A DNA stretch of 64,000 bases, from positions 62,001 through 126,000 of the forward strand of contig MKVQ01000033.1 in NCBI GenBank assembly GCA_001899635.1, written 5' to 3'. The stretch comes from Myxococcales bacterium 68-20. Its GTDB lineage: Bacteria > Myxococcota_A > Polyangia > Polyangiales > Polyangiaceae. The notes beneath the pieces are model-generated. The model searched no databases and was not told the origin of the DNA. It worked only from the letters and a program-made list of their open reading frames with translations. Shown here one piece after another: positions 25,957 to 35,842 of this stretch (positions are counted from its first letter, which is position 1; every line of letters starts with the position of its first letter). A program made the position numbers and the translations under genes.

Positions 25957-26823
25957 ATGACGACGGCATCGAAGGTCACGACCCGGTCCGAGCACGCGGC
26001 GTATGGTGGACGCCAGGGTTTCTACGAGCGCCAGAGCGAGGCATGCGCCGGCCCGATGCGCTTCTCCGTCTTCCTCCCGCCGCGGGCGCTCGCGGGGGAG
26101 AAGGTCCCCGCGCTCTATTACCTCGCGGGCCTCACCTGCAACGACGAGCACCTGCCGACGAAGGGCGGCGCGCTCCGCCTCGCCGCCGAGCTCGGCCTCG
26201 CACTCGTCGCGTGCGATACGAGCCCGCGCGCGAAGCGCTACCCCGGCGACGACGAGAGCTGGGACTTCGGTCAGGGCGCCGGCTTCTACATCGACGCGAC
26301 CGAGGCCCCCTGGTCCGAGAGCTACCGGATGGAGACGCACGTCACGAAGGAGCTGCCCGCCTGGGTCGAGGAGTCCTTCCCGGCGGTCACCAACGCCAAG
26401 CGTGGCATCTTCGGCCACTCGATGGGCGGCCACGGCGCGCTCACCCTGGCTCTCCGCCACCCCGACCTCTACGCGAGCGTGTCTGCGTTCGCGCCCATCG
26501 TCGCGCCGTCACGCGTGCCGTGGGGTGAGAAGGCCTTCTCGCGCTACCTCGGGAGCGATCGCGCTCGCTGGGCCGAGCACGACGCCTGCGCGCTCCTCAC
26601 GAGCGGCAAGCGCCCCCTCCCCTTCGAGCTCCTCGTCGATCAAGGAACCAGCGACAAGTTCCTCGAGCGCGAGCTCAAGCCCGAGCTCCTCGAGGAGGCA
26701 TGCCGCGCGGCCGGTCAGGCGCTCCGCCTGAGGCGCCACGAGGGCTACGACCACAGCTACTACTTCATCGCGACGCTGATGGAGGATCACCTCCGCCATC
26801 ACGCGAAGACCCTCGCGGGCTGA
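25957..26823 (+). CDS. fghA: S-formylglutathione hydrolase
   Basis: A 288-residue alpha/beta hydrolase of the esterase D family, full length for it. The catalytic triad is visible: Ser155 in 'GHSMGGHG', Asp233 in 'DQGTSDKFL' and His266 in 'GYDHSYYF'. It hydrolyses S-formylglutathione to formate and glutathione in formaldehyde detoxification. The usual partner, a glutathione-dependent formaldehyde dehydrogenase, is not adjacent; the alcohol dehydrogenase remnant at 31605-32628 is of another type. An internal fragment is duplicated at 28005-28313. Confidence 0.93.
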   Translation: MTTASKVTTRSEHAAYGGRQGFYERQSEACAGPMRFSVFLPPRALAGEKVPALYYLAGLTCNDEHLPTKGGALRLAAELGLALVACDTSPRAKRYPGDDESWDFGQGAGFYIDATEAPWSESYRMETHVTKELPAWVEESFPAVTNAKRGIFGHSMGGHGALTLALRHPDLYASVSAFAPIVAPSRVPWGEKAFSRYLGSDRARWAEHDACALLTSGKRPLPFELLVDQGTSDKFLERELKPELLEEACRAAGQALRLRRHEGYDHSYYFIATLMEDHLRHHAKTLAG

Positions 26824-27390
26824 CTGACCGGTTGCACGTCGGCCGTCAGCATCGCGCTCCGGATCGCCCCGAGGTCTTCGAAGACGGAGACCTCGGTGGA
26901 ATTCGGGTGTTCGACCGCGTTGGTGGCGCGCTCAACTGATCGCGTCAGCTCTTATTGCGGGCGGCGATGCACCTGCCTGAACTGACACTGCCGCAGGTCA
27001 GTTGTTTCACGAGGTTTGCGACGGTGCCCAAGCTCCGCACCGGACCGCCCGTGTCGGGCCACGGCTCCTTGTAGGAGATGACTGCATGCCACGACGATCG
27101 AGGTCGAGAACGGTCTGCAGCGCCGGAGTGCCCCGAACGAGCATGCACCGGTGGAGCCGGCGGCGGATCCAGACAAGCAGCACGTGGCTCTTCCCCCCGT
27201 GAACCGCCGCAATCATCTTCAACGTGGAGCCGTTCGGGGGAAGAGCTGCGCAAACTCGAAGCGCCGGCGGAACGCCAGGCGCTTCGAACTCGAAGAGTGG
27301 TTGTCCGTGCTCCGACCGCGGTTGGAACGCTTCAACCCGGCTTCGCGCCACCTTCAACGAAGACTCTTCCTAGAGGAGCCACATCCAAAC
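26824..27390. other. Gene-less region after fghA
   Basis: Open frames on both strands are short and lack recognisable domains. The minus-strand frame over 27007-27357 contains a plausible protein-like stretch ('GGKSHVLLVWIRRRL') but no family match is apparent; it may be a decayed gene. GC content drops toward 27390. Confidence 0.35.
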
Positions 27391-27657
27391 TCAGTTCATA
27401 TACGGCGCCAGATCCCAAACCGCCACAAACTTCAGATCGCTATCTACGAACAGCGAGTACTCCGTCGCACCGATCTCCGCCACGTCTCCTTCCCGCAGCA
27501 GGGTCTCTTCGTCCGTACGCACTCGACAGACTCCACTCAGAACATACCAAGTCACCGCTCGAGTACGACCAGTAAACGCCGTACCCGCAGGATACGAATA
27601 CTCAGAAACGCGGTATCGCTGCATGTCATATATACGCCGCAACACCTCAATCGACAT
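27391..27657 (-). CDS. Small cupin-fold protein
   Basis: An 88-residue protein that reads as one cupin barrel: 'YRVSEYSYPAGTAFTG', 'AVTWYVLSGVCRVRTDEE', 'LLREGDVAEIGATEYSLFV'. The metal-binding histidines of classical cupins are not evident, so it may bind a ligand rather than act as an enzyme. Base composition is distinctly less GC-rich than the surroundings, which suggests recent acquisition or relaxed selection. The ATG at 27657 is preferred; 27711 is an upstream alternative. Confidence 0.55.
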   Translation of the reverse strand: MSIEVLRRIYDMQRYRVSEYSYPAGTAFTGRTRAVTWYVLSGVCRVRTDEETLLREGDVAEIGATEYSLFVDSDLKFVAVWDLAPYMN

Positions 27658-28004
27658 GCGCCTGTCAGCATGGGGCCATGCCCCAACCGACACCCGAGCT
27701 CGACTCACCACAATCCCCTATTCAGCAAGCAAAGCAAGACCAATATCGAGACCTCGAAGTTCGAACGAAAGCACCCGCAAAAACACTCATACCAACAAAG
27801 CGTCCCGCCGCGACCGCAACTTCGTCCTGGCCAGCCTCCAGAACCGGCGCTCAGCGGAAAGTACCGCGTGAGAGGTCTCGCTCCCATTGACGGCATGAGG
27901 CGTATGAGGAGTTCCCGCCGACCGTAACCACCCACTTGACCGTGCCGGAGCTCATCAGGGTCTCCGCAGCCGCAGTCCCCATACGATCCCACTCCCCCCA
28001 GGGC
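27658..28004. other. Low-GC spacer before the fghA fragment
   Basis: No gene is recognised. The sequence is AT-richer than the rest of the window and ends abruptly where the fghA-like sequence begins at 28005. Confidence 0.35.
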
Positions 28005-28313
28005 GGCCTCACCTGCAACGAGGAGCACCTGCCGACGAAGGGCGGCGCGCTCCGCCTCGCCGCCGAGCTCGGGCTCGCACTCGTCGCGTGCGATACGAGC
28101 CCGCGCGCGAAGCGCTACCCCGGCGACGACGAGAGCTGGGACTTCGGTCAGGGCGCCGGCTTCTACATCGACGCGACCGAGGCCCCCTGGTCCGAGAGCT
28201 ACCGGATGGAGACGCACGTGACGAAGGAGCTGCCCGCCTGGGTCGAGGAATCCTTCCCGGCGGTCACCAACGCCAAGCGAGGCATCTTCGGCCACTCGAT
28301 GGACGGCCACGGC
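28005..28313 (+). pseudogene. Internal fragment duplicate of fghA
   Basis: It matches 26128-26436 over 309 bp with a constant offset of 1877 bp and only about seven differences by eye. The encoded part spans 'LTCNEEHLPTKGG' to 'GIFGHSMDGHG'. It lacks both ends of the gene, has lost the catalytic Asp and His, and carries Gly-to-Asp next to the nucleophile (SMDG for SMGG). It cannot be an active hydrolase. The high identity indicates a recent event. Confidence 0.85.
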
Positions 28314-28315
28314 CT

Positions 28316-28422
28316 TCAGCGCTGCTCGTGCATCGACGGCCAAGCGTGGACCAGCGCGATGCGAGCCGAGCGCCGGCTCGCTCCCGTCACGCGCTCGGCC
28401 CTCAGCGCTGCTCGTGCATCGA
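28316..28422. repeat. Pair of 21-bp direct repeats
   Basis: The 20-mer TCAGCGCTGCTCGTGCATCG plus a following A occurs at 28316-28336 and again at 28402-28422. The first copy begins right where the fghA fragment ends, so it may be related to the rearrangement breakpoint. Confidence 0.55.
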
Positions 28423-28514
28423 TCGCGGCCGAGCAGGGGGCCAACGCGCCGCGATCGGAGCACCGGCGCGCTCGCGTGACGCGATCGAGTTGGTCGACGG
28501 TGCTCCGGCGACGG

Positions 28515-30164
28515 CTACGTCAGGACGAGCAGGGCCTCGCGGAGGATCGTCTCGACGGGAGCGGCTTGCATGTCGTGGTTCGTCGCTAGCGTCTCGAGTG
28601 CTCGACGCGCTTCCGGCTCGCGAAAGCCCATCGACCGCAGGCCGCGGGCGGCGGTCTCGAAGGCCGCCAGTGTCGGCGGCGCGCACTTGCGACGTCGCAA
28701 GTCCATGCGCCCCGCGACGTGCGCGCGACCGAAGACCTGCTCGGCGTAGAGCGCGTTGTGTGCTCTGCACCCCACTCGCAGGTTGGCGGCCGTCTCCGTC
28801 CCTCCGCGCGCCTTCGGGTGAACGTGATCCAACTCGAGGTATCCGCGCGCGGGGCAGCGATCGCCGTCAGGTCCAACGTAGGTGCACTGCTCGCTGTCTC
28901 GGGCGAAGACCTCCCGCCGCAGCTCTCTCGGGACGTACCGAGATCCCACGCGTGACGCCTTCGTTGCATGGGTGGACGCTGCGGGCCACGTCCTTCGCGC
29001 CGCGGCCGTAACTTCGGTGTCCAGAACGGCTTCGACATCGTCCGGCTCCGCCGTGCTCGGCTCGGCGTTCTCGGGCCCGCCCACCGATACGCGCTGATTG
29101 TCGCTGAGGGCGTCCGCGTGCACGCGCGCGCCTAGCTCCTGCGTCCTGGCCTCCGATGCTATGCGCACGGCCAGGTCACCAGCCGTCGCCTCCGCCCGTG
29201 CGCGTCCGTCCGGGGCGTGCGCCCTGGCCTCCGAGCGCACGGGCGCGGCCGGCTCGTCCGCCGTCGACTCCACCCGTACGGGCGTGCTCGGAGCTCGAGT
29301 CGTGACCTCCGCATGTGTCGACGCGGACGAGGCGCATGCATCCGCCGACTCGGCAGGCTTGCGCCTCCTGCCTCGTGGACGCAGTGTCTTGCCGAGCCGA
29401 TCCTTCTCCAGCTGAGCGAGCAACAGCGCGAGCGACGCGTCGAGGATGGTCTCCAGATCGCCGCTCGGGTTGCGATGGCACATCAGATCCTTGATGCGGT
29501 CGATCGATTCCTTCGTCCCAGCGCTCACGGTGAGCTCGATTCGGTACCTCGTCGCGGAGAGCGGCTCGATCCTCGGCCGAGGTCCGGACGCGGGCGACTC
29601 CGCCAGCGACAGAGACCACGCGGGCGCTGCATTGGAGGGCGTCGCGACGGGCATCGGCGATGGCGACGCGACGGACACCGGCGATGCCGGCAATACCGGC
29701 GTCAAGAGCGCTTGCGGCGCGACAGGCTCGACGCATGCCGACACGTCCGGCCGCGGAAAGCGCGCCGCGACCATCTTCTCGACCTCCCGCGTGCTCTTGC
29801 CGGACGCTTCGCGGAGCAGCTCGTCGACGTTCGCGCTCGTCAGGTGCTTCCGCAGCGCGTAGAGAGCACACAGCTGGAGCTCGCCCCGCTCGATGTACCC
29901 GAGCACATGGGGGAAGCGCTGGACGGTGCGAGCCGCCGCGATCCGACGGTGCGCCTCGCCCTCGCTCATCCCGAGCTTGCGCGTGCAGAAGTCCCACAGC
30001 GATGAGCACGCATGAAGGCGATCGAGCCGCCGCTCGTCGATCTCGACGAGGTACGCGATGAGCTTCGCGCACCAGACGTTGCCCTTGCCGACATGCCCGC
30101 GCAAGCGTGCAAGCAGCTCCTCGTCAGACAGATCCCCCAGCTTGTCCATGACCGCTTCTAACAT
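28515..30164 (-). CDS. HNH endonuclease domain protein
   Basis: A 549-residue protein. The N-terminal ~160 residues are helical ('LSDEELLARLRGHVGKG', 'GMSEGEAHRRIAAARTVQRF'), as in HNH proteins of the DUF222/13E12 type. A long low-complexity Ala/Pro/Glu/Arg linker follows. The HNH module lies near residues 445-500: 'FARDSEQCTYVGPDG', 'RCPARGYLELDHVHP', 'NLRVGCRAHN', with paired cysteines for a structural zinc. A helical tail with 'GFREPEARRALETL' closes it. Such proteins are often multicopy in Myxococcota; some act in mobile elements or DNA defence, but the role here is unknown. The ATG at 30164 is used; 30149 is an alternative. Confidence 0.8.
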   Translation of the reverse strand: MLEAVMDKLGDLSDEELLARLRGHVGKGNVWCAKLIAYLVEIDERRLDRLHACSSLWDFCTRKLGMSEGEAHRRIAAARTVQRFPHVLGYIERGELQLCALYALRKHLTSANVDELLREASGKSTREVEKMVAARFPRPDVSACVEPVAPQALLTPVLPASPVSVASPSPMPVATPSNAAPAWSLSLAESPASGPRPRIEPLSATRYRIELTVSAGTKESIDRIKDLMCHRNPSGDLETILDASLALLLAQLEKDRLGKTLRPRGRRRKPAESADACASSASTHAEVTTRAPSTPVRVESTADEPAAPVRSEARAHAPDGRARAEATAGDLAVRIASEARTQELGARVHADALSDNQRVSVGGPENAEPSTAEPDDVEAVLDTEVTAAARRTWPAASTHATKASRVGSRYVPRELRREVFARDSEQCTYVGPDGDRCPARGYLELDHVHPKARGGTETAANLRVGCRAHNALYAEQVFGRAHVAGRMDLRRRKCAPPTLAAFETAARGLRSMGFREPEARRALETLATNHDMQAAPVETILREALLVLT

Positions 30165-31604
30165 GCAAGTTCGCGGCTTACGGGAAGGCCCCATCCGCGG
30201 GCGATCGACGCTCCGATCACGTCGCGAGGCCTTCCGCGTGCGATCGCTGCGGAGGAGGTGACTCACTGCCAGCACGGCCCGGTCGAGGCACCGACCTGCG
30301 CTTTCGCGCCGGCCATCCCCCAAAGGACGTCAAGCACGAACTCTGAAATCGCCATCGAATATCGAACTACCGGCCGACGCAATGCCGCCCCATTGGAGCG
30401 GTGCAGGCAATCAGGGCCCCGAACCCCGGTTGGACCGTCCGTGCGTCACACCGCTCTTGCTCTCCATCATCGCCAGCCGCGCGTACTCCCGACCTATCGC
30501 CACAATCGACACGACACTTTGCGGACCGCACTCTGACCACCCCATTCGCGGACAATCGCATCCGCGCAGAGTGAAGGTGTTCTCCGAAGAGCATCTCCAT
30601 CGACGATCGAGCCTGGGCCGACGTCCAAAGCTCACGACCCTCGCGGCCAAGAGGGAACACCATGCAGCGAGAGGTCTGCATGCTTGCCCCGGCCCGCCCC
30701 CGTTCGCCATCTGTAAGACGCCAGCAGGGGTAGCCCCTTCGGCGTCAGTAGCTCTGGTCCCCCCTCCCCGCACTCGTCACCGCACCGTTCGATAGCTGCT
30801 TTCGACACGGGGCGGCGGGGTACAGGGGCACGAAGTGCCGAGCGAACGCGAGCTTGCCTAGACGCCAGCACCGGCCCGGGGCTCGGCTTCTTCAGTCGAA
30901 CGATGCGGTGTTGCCATCTCGAACCGGGGCCAGCATCAGTGCCGCGAGGGACCGTTCCCACTGTCGCCTGACACCATCTCGCCGCGATGGTCCATCGACA
31001 CCTCCCCAGCATGTCACAAACGCCGCGAGCGAACGATCAGGTCCGCCGTCCAGATGATGCGGGTGCGCCTTCCGGCGCCGAAGCTTCCCAAGATTCCGGG
31101 GCGCGCTGCGCTTTCGCAGCGGAGGTCACCGCTACCCGCGCTTCGCGGCCCATCCGACCCCCTGAAGAGCCAAGACTCTTCCCATCCACTCGTCCCTCCG
31201 GAGCCCAAAGAGCTCGCGGGCTCCACCACACTCTCTGTCGAGGCGCGAAACAGACTCTCGCCCTCTATCCGGCTCCGACCTCGCCCCTGACCGTCTTCAT
31301 TCAAACCTCCATCACGGCTTTGGTTGAACGATCACATGCGGGCGACTCGGTTCGAGTGCCTCCCTACCGGCGCCGTCATGATGGACGCCATCGAGGAACA
31401 TCGCATGCCGTACGGGTTGAGTCGTAAAGTCCGAGGAGGTCCGCTGCACGACGAGCCCGCTCCGCTCTGGCCCGGATGCCACGCTCCTCGGTGAGCCACG
31501 CGTGCACGACGTCAGCAAGCTTCCGCACCACACCGACCAGCGGAGAGTCGAGCCCGAGGCGGCTTCGCCACGCGAACGGCACCGCCGCACCTTCGACCGC
31601 AGCG
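30165..31604. other. 1.4-kb region without a convincing gene
   Basis: Frames on both strands are short, rich in Arg, Pro and Ser, and show no domain or conserved motif. It follows the HNH gene and precedes the frameshifted dehydrogenase, so it may hold decayed genes. No tRNA-like structure or insertion-sequence end was recognised. Confidence 0.4.
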
Positions 31605-32628
31605 TCAGCCCAAGCGATCGAGCACGATCCGCATCCGCGCGCGGCCCTCGCGCACGCGGGTGATCGCTTCGTTCGCCGACGACATCGGCATCCGCTCGAC
31701 GATCGGCGCGATCCGATGCTCGGCCGCGAATGCGAGCATCCGGCGCATCGTCTTCGCGCTCCCGATCACGCTGCCGGTGATACGCTTCTGCTCGTCGAGC
31801 AGCGGATCGGCCGACAGCGTCAGCGGCGCGCCTGGTATTCCGACGAGGCAGAGGGTGCCTTCGAGATCGAGGGCACCCCATCCACGCGTTCCAGTCGAGC
31901 GTGGCGTGGGTAGTGACGAGCAAGAGGTCGACAACGCCGCGCGGGAGCGGCCCGCGCGCGTCGACGAGGTCGGCGGCTCCGAGAGAGAGGGCGAGCTCCT
32001 TCTTCGACCGGTCGGGATCGAAGGCGATCACCGAGGCACCGAGCGCGGAGGCGAAGCGCACGGCGAGGTGGCCGAGGCCGCCGACGCCGACGACGCCGAT
32101 GCGCGAGCCCGCCCGGACGCCGAGCCGCTCGAGGGGCGAGAACACCGTCAGCCCGGCGCAGAGGAGCGGCGCTGCCGTGGTTCGATCGAGCTCCGTGGGG
32201 AGCTCGAAGCAGAAACGCGCATCGCAGCGCACGCGGTCGGCGAAGCCGCCCGGACGTCCCATGCAGGTGCGGACCTTCCCGCCGGAGCACAGGTGCTCGC
32301 GCTCGGACCGGCACGCGCCGCACGCGCCGCACGCTCCCGCCTGCCAGCCGAGCCCGACGAGGGCGCCTTCTGAAATTTTCGCCTGTGAACCGGCGCGGAC
32401 GACATGACCGACGACCTCGTGTCCCGGCACGAGCGGGCGCGCGACCTCGCCCCAATCTCCGTCGAGCAAGTGCACGTCACTGTGGCAGACGGAGCAGTGT
32501 TCGACGCGGATCTCGACCTCGGTTTCCCCGAGCGGCCGCGGGTCGGGAAGCTCCAGCACCTCGAGCGGCCGGCCCGGCGCAGACTGTCCGAACGCGCGCA
32601 ATGTCGCGGAGATCATGGCCGAAAACAT
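31605..32628 (-). pseudogene. Zinc-dependent alcohol dehydrogenase, frameshifted
   Basis: A medium-chain dehydrogenase/reductase split by one frameshift. The N-terminal part has the catalytic-zinc 'CSVCHSD' and 'PGHEVVGHV', the structural-zinc cluster 'CGACGACRSEREHLC', and the NAD(P)-binding 'GVVGVGGLGHLAVRFA'. It is open until 'LDWNAWMG' near 31880. Continuation in another frame ('ALDLEGTLCLVGIPG' to 'MRIVLDRLG') restores the C-terminus to 31605. The shift maps to a run of four C (+ strand) at 31876-31879; three would give one continuous protein of about 340 residues. It may be a real mutation or a sequencing error. AAGGG lies 7 nt before the ATG at 32628. Confidence 0.8.
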
Positions 32629-32721
32629 GCCTCAACCCTTGGATGGGCGCAATGTGGCGAGCTCTACCGTTGGTGCTATAGACCCCCGCCTCGCGCATCC
32701 GTCCGAGCGCAACGAGACCGC

Positions 32722-33903
32722 ATGCACATCAAGACCTCACGCAAGACCGGCCCCCGCACCATCGAATCGAAGGACCTCGCAGCCGAATGCGCCGCGAAGG
32801 AGCTCTCTCGCCGACAGATGGTCCAGGCGGTGATGCTCGGGACGGTCGGCACCTGGCTCGGGTCCGCCGGGCTCCTCGGCTGCGGGACCAAGACGGTGGT
32901 GCAGAACAACGGCTCGAGCGGCGCGACCGATGTCGACGGCGGTGACGGAGAGACGCCCGCGACGAAGCATCTCGTCGGCATGGGCTACGACCCGAGCGAT
33001 CGGAACGTGGCGCTCGAGGCTGCGCTGGCGGAGACGATCGGCCTCGGGATGATCAAGGCCGGGCAGTCGGTCTACCTGCGCGTCAACAGCAACTCGGGCG
33101 ACGTCTATCCGTACTCCACGTCACCGGACACCATCCTCGCGATCGGCGGGATGCTCCGCGACATCGGCGTCACCGACATCCGCGTCGGCGATCGCTCCTT
33201 CTGGGGCGACACGAACACGACCGGCAACCTCACGAAGAACGGCATCGCGGGGGCCGCGAAGAAGATCGGCACCAGCGCGATCGCCTACGACGACAACGTC
33301 GATTGGGTCACGCTTCCGAAGGGATCGACGCCGAACTGGGTCGACACCGTGCGCCTCCCCGAGCCGGTGATGACGGCCGACCACCAGATCATCCTCTCGT
33401 GCGTGAAGACGCACTTCATCTCGCAGTTCACGATGGCGCTGAAGATCAGCCTCGGCCTCGTGCACGCCGATGATCGCAAGCGCGAGGGCAACCTCAAGAC
33501 CCACGACACGCGGATCCTCTACAAGCAGATCGCGCAGATCAACAAGGCGTTCACCCCTTCGCTCGTCATCATGGACGGCTACTCCGCGATCATCTCGGGC
33601 GGGCCGACGAAGAACGATCGTCCTGCCGGCGCGCCGTCGTCGTTCAAGGGCGGCGTCATCGGCGAGCCGAAGGTCTTCATCGTCAGCACCGATCGCATCG
33701 CCGCCGACGTCGCCGGCATCGCCGTGCTCCAGACGCTGAGCCCGGACTACGAGGAGATCCACGAGACGAAGCCCTTCGCGACCCCGCAGATCAAGGCGGC
33801 GATCGCCGCAGGCGATCTCGGCATCTCGGACGCATCGGCATTCGACCTCTCCGGCCCCACGGTCCCGGAGCTCGAGACGTACCTCTCGAAGGTCACCGGC
33901 TGA
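32722..33903 (+). CDS. DUF362 domain protein, Tat-exported putative lipoprotein
   Basis: A 393-residue protein. Near residue 31, 'ELSRRQMVQAVMLG' is a twin-arginine-type signal, and the hydrophobic segment ends 'SAGLLGCGTK', a lipobox-like site. The mature part matches the DUF362 type: 'YPYSTSPDTILAIGGMLRDI', 'VGDRSFWGDTN', 'ILSCVKTHFISQFTMALK', 'SLVIMDGYSAIISGGP', and 'VAGIAVLQTL' near the end. DUF362 proteins are often tied to iron-sulfur or redox systems, but no Fe-S cysteine cluster is present here. It is divergent from the dehydrogenase remnant with a 93-bp gap. Confidence 0.78.
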   Translation: MHIKTSRKTGPRTIESKDLAAECAAKELSRRQMVQAVMLGTVGTWLGSAGLLGCGTKTVVQNNGSSGATDVDGGDGETPATKHLVGMGYDPSDRNVALEAALAETIGLGMIKAGQSVYLRVNSNSGDVYPYSTSPDTILAIGGMLRDIGVTDIRVGDRSFWGDTNTTGNLTKNGIAGAAKKIGTSAIAYDDNVDWVTLPKGSTPNWVDTVRLPEPVMTADHQIILSCVKTHFISQFTMALKISLGLVHADDRKREGNLKTHDTRILYKQIAQINKAFTPSLVIMDGYSAIISGGPTKNDRPAGAPSSFKGGVIGEPKVFIVSTDRIAADVAGIAVLQTLSPDYEEIHETKPFATPQIKAAIAAGDLGISDASAFDLSGPTVPELETYLSKVTG

Positions 33904-34031
33904 CGGCGACCGAGCGCTGACCGAGCCCGAGCACGCGATGACGCGGGCGCTCGGACGACGACTCCGCCCGGCAGACATGCTGCCTGAGGGGACGAGACCG
34001 CTCACGCCGGCGGTCTCGCAAAGGAGTCGTG

Positions 34032-34745
34032 ATGCCGCTGTCGTCTGGCTCGGCCGTCGCCGTGTGCTCGATTTCCGTCGTCCTGGCGACGAGCGGAGTC
34101 GCGCACGCGGAGGAAGATCCGGCCTCCCCTGGGTCGGTCGCGGAGGAGCGCGCGCCGGAGCCCGCCACGGCACGAGCGATCGCGCCGTCCAGCTTCGCAT
34201 CGAACGCCGGCGGGCCGCCGGCGCCGCGCCGTGCGCGCCATGCGGCCAAGCGCTTCGTCGTCGCACGCGACTTCGGCCTCTCCGTCCCCGTGGGGCAGCT
34301 CGCCGAAGAGGCCGCGACGATGTACGGGCCGCTCGTGCGTCTCGGCTTTCACGTGACCGACAGCTTCGAGGTCGGCATCCGAGCCGGCTACCAGCGCGGG
34401 TTCAACAAGACCGTCGACGGCACCGCGAGCTCGCTCTCGTCGGTGCCGATCAACGCGGGAGTGCGCTGGTTCGTCCTCGGCGATCGCTCGGGCCCCTATG
34501 CGGGCGCCGAGCTCGGCGCGAACGTCTTCCGCCAGAAGCACGGTCCGCGCACGTCGTTCTTCGACGTCAGCGCGGACTCCACCTGGGTGCGCCCGTCTGC
34601 CAACTTCGGCGCCGGCTTCGTGTGGAGCCGCTCGCAGCCGGTCGACATCCGCGTTCACCTCGCCTGCCTCGATCTCCTCGCGAAGGGAGGTCCGCAGAAC
34701 ACGCTCGCGATCGGCATCGCCGCGGGCTACTCGATCTTCTTCTGA
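34032..34745 (+). CDS. Small outer-membrane beta-barrel-like protein
   Basis: A 237-residue exported protein with signal peptide ending 'SGVAHAEED' and an Ala/Pro/Glu linker. The C-terminal ~155 residues show alternating strands: 'FGLSVPVGQLAEEAATMYGP', 'SFEVGIRAGYQRGF', 'VPINAGVRWFVLG', 'GPYAGAELGANVF', and a terminal 'LAIGIAAGYSIFF' ending in Phe, as in eight-stranded outer-membrane barrels. Function is unknown. AAGGAG precedes a tandem GTG-ATG; the ATG at 34032 has the better spacing. Confidence 0.72.
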   Translation: MPLSSGSAVAVCSISVVLATSGVAHAEEDPASPGSVAEERAPEPATARAIAPSSFASNAGGPPAPRRARHAAKRFVVARDFGLSVPVGQLAEEAATMYGPLVRLGFHVTDSFEVGIRAGYQRGFNKTVDGTASSLSSVPINAGVRWFVLGDRSGPYAGAELGANVFRQKHGPRTSFFDVSADSTWVRPSANFGAGFVWSRSQPVDIRVHLACLDLLAKGGPQNTLAIGIAAGYSIFF

Positions 34746-34762
34746 CCGGCGGCGCGGCGTCG

Positions 34763-35842
34763 TCAGTTGGCGACGTACACGCGACGCGAAGCCGAGGCGA
34801 CCTTCGTCGCCCCCGCGTATGCGTCGAAGCGGATCGCGTACGTCCCGTTGGGAACCCAGCCCGCGGTGGCCCACTGCACCGTATACGGCGACGTGCTGGA
34901 CGAGCCGATGACGTACTCGCTCGAGCCGGCGATCGACGTGAACACGACCTTCGTGACGCCGCTCGACCCCGTCGCTTGGAGCGTGACGTTCCCGCGCACC
35001 GTCGCGTCCGCGGCAGGCGAGCTGATCGCGACCCACTGGCTCGCGGGGGCCGTGCCACCGCTGCTCGCCCCGGCACCACCGCTGCTCACGCTGTTGCCTC
35101 CGGGCGTGGGCGCGGTCGTTCCGCTGCCCGGCGTGACTCCGCTCGAGTACGTGTAGAGGCCGTTCGCCGACATGGCCGCCTTGATCGTCCGCTTGTACGT
35201 CGGCGGATCGTAGTTGTAGCCCGCGTCGGCGATGCCATCGACCCAGGCGTTCACCGCGGCCGTGAGGTTATTGCCGTTCGCGCGCGCCGTGCGATAGCGA
35301 TCGGTCGCGACTTTGTAGTTCGCCCAGTCCGCACGCGTCGCGAGCTTGAAGCCGACGAAGAGGATCGCGTCACGGATGCTCGTGAAGACGATGTACTTGT
35401 TGCCGACGTCCCACGAGGGCTGGCAGCCGAGGGTATAGGAGCCTCGCCCGCCCGCCGCGGTCGTGTTGGTGAACTTGTAGCCGAACGTGTTGTTCGCGTA
35501 GAGCGCGATGCGCGTGAAGCCGTAGCCGCCTTCGACCGCCGCCATCGCGAGGATCGCGGCAGCGGGGACGCCGTACGTGCTCTCCGCCTCCTGCGCGGCA
35601 GGAGCGTGCGTCGTGAAGAACGCGCTCTTCTCGGCGGGCGTCGGGTGGCCCGGCTCGGGCGCGTAGCAGTCCCAGCGCGGATCGTTCGGGTTCGTCTGCG
35701 CGGAGCTCGAGCTCTCGAGCGCCTCGTCGTCGCTCGACGCGAAACAACCGGAGAGCGCCGACGCGACGACGGCGATGAAGAGAGAGAGAGCTCCGGTTCG
35801 AACCCCGGCCTGAAGACACACGTCGAGCATGCGATCGCTCAT
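34763..35842 (-). CDS. Glucosaminidase-domain lipoprotein with C-terminal Ig-like domain
   Basis: A 359-residue lipoprotein with signal segment ending 'ASALSGCFAS'. Residues ~60-230 resemble the FlgJ/LytG-type N-acetylglucosaminidase fold: 'EKSAFFTTHAPAAQEAESTY', 'GVPAAAILAMAAVEGGYG', 'NNTFGYKF' and a later 'AGYNYDPPTYKRTIKAAM'. The Glu of 'AAVEGGYG' is the likely catalytic acid. A Gly/Ser/Thr linker leads to a C-terminal ~90-residue beta domain ('VAISSPAADATVRGNVTLQA'), as in Ig-like domains attached to wall hydrolases. It probably trims peptidoglycan in the periplasm. Confidence 0.78.
   Translation of the reverse strand: MSDRMLDVCLQAGVRTGALSLFIAVVASALSGCFASSDDEALESSSSAQTNPNDPRWDCYAPEPGHPTPAEKSAFFTTHAPAAQEAESTYGVPAAAILAMAAVEGGYGFTRIALYANNTFGYKFTNTTAAGGRGSYTLGCQPSWDVGNKYIVFTSIRDAILFVGFKLATRADWANYKVATDRYRTARANGNNLTAAVNAWVDGIADAGYNYDPPTYKRTIKAAMSANGLYTYSSGVTPGSGTTAPTPGGNSVSSGGAGASSGGTAPASQWVAISSPAADATVRGNVTLQATGSSGVTKVVFTSIAGSSEYVIGSSSTSPYTVQWATAGWVPNGTYAIRFDAYAGATKVASASRRVYVAN

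Noticed and set aside
26945..27357. Possible transposase or other gene after fghA
   Set aside because: Short overlapping frames with no catalytic motif or terminal inverted repeats; kept only as unexplained sequence.
32639..32683. A sigma70-type promoter for the DUF362 gene (TTGGAT and TATAGA)
   Set aside because: The two hexamers are about 32 nt apart, far beyond normal spacing.
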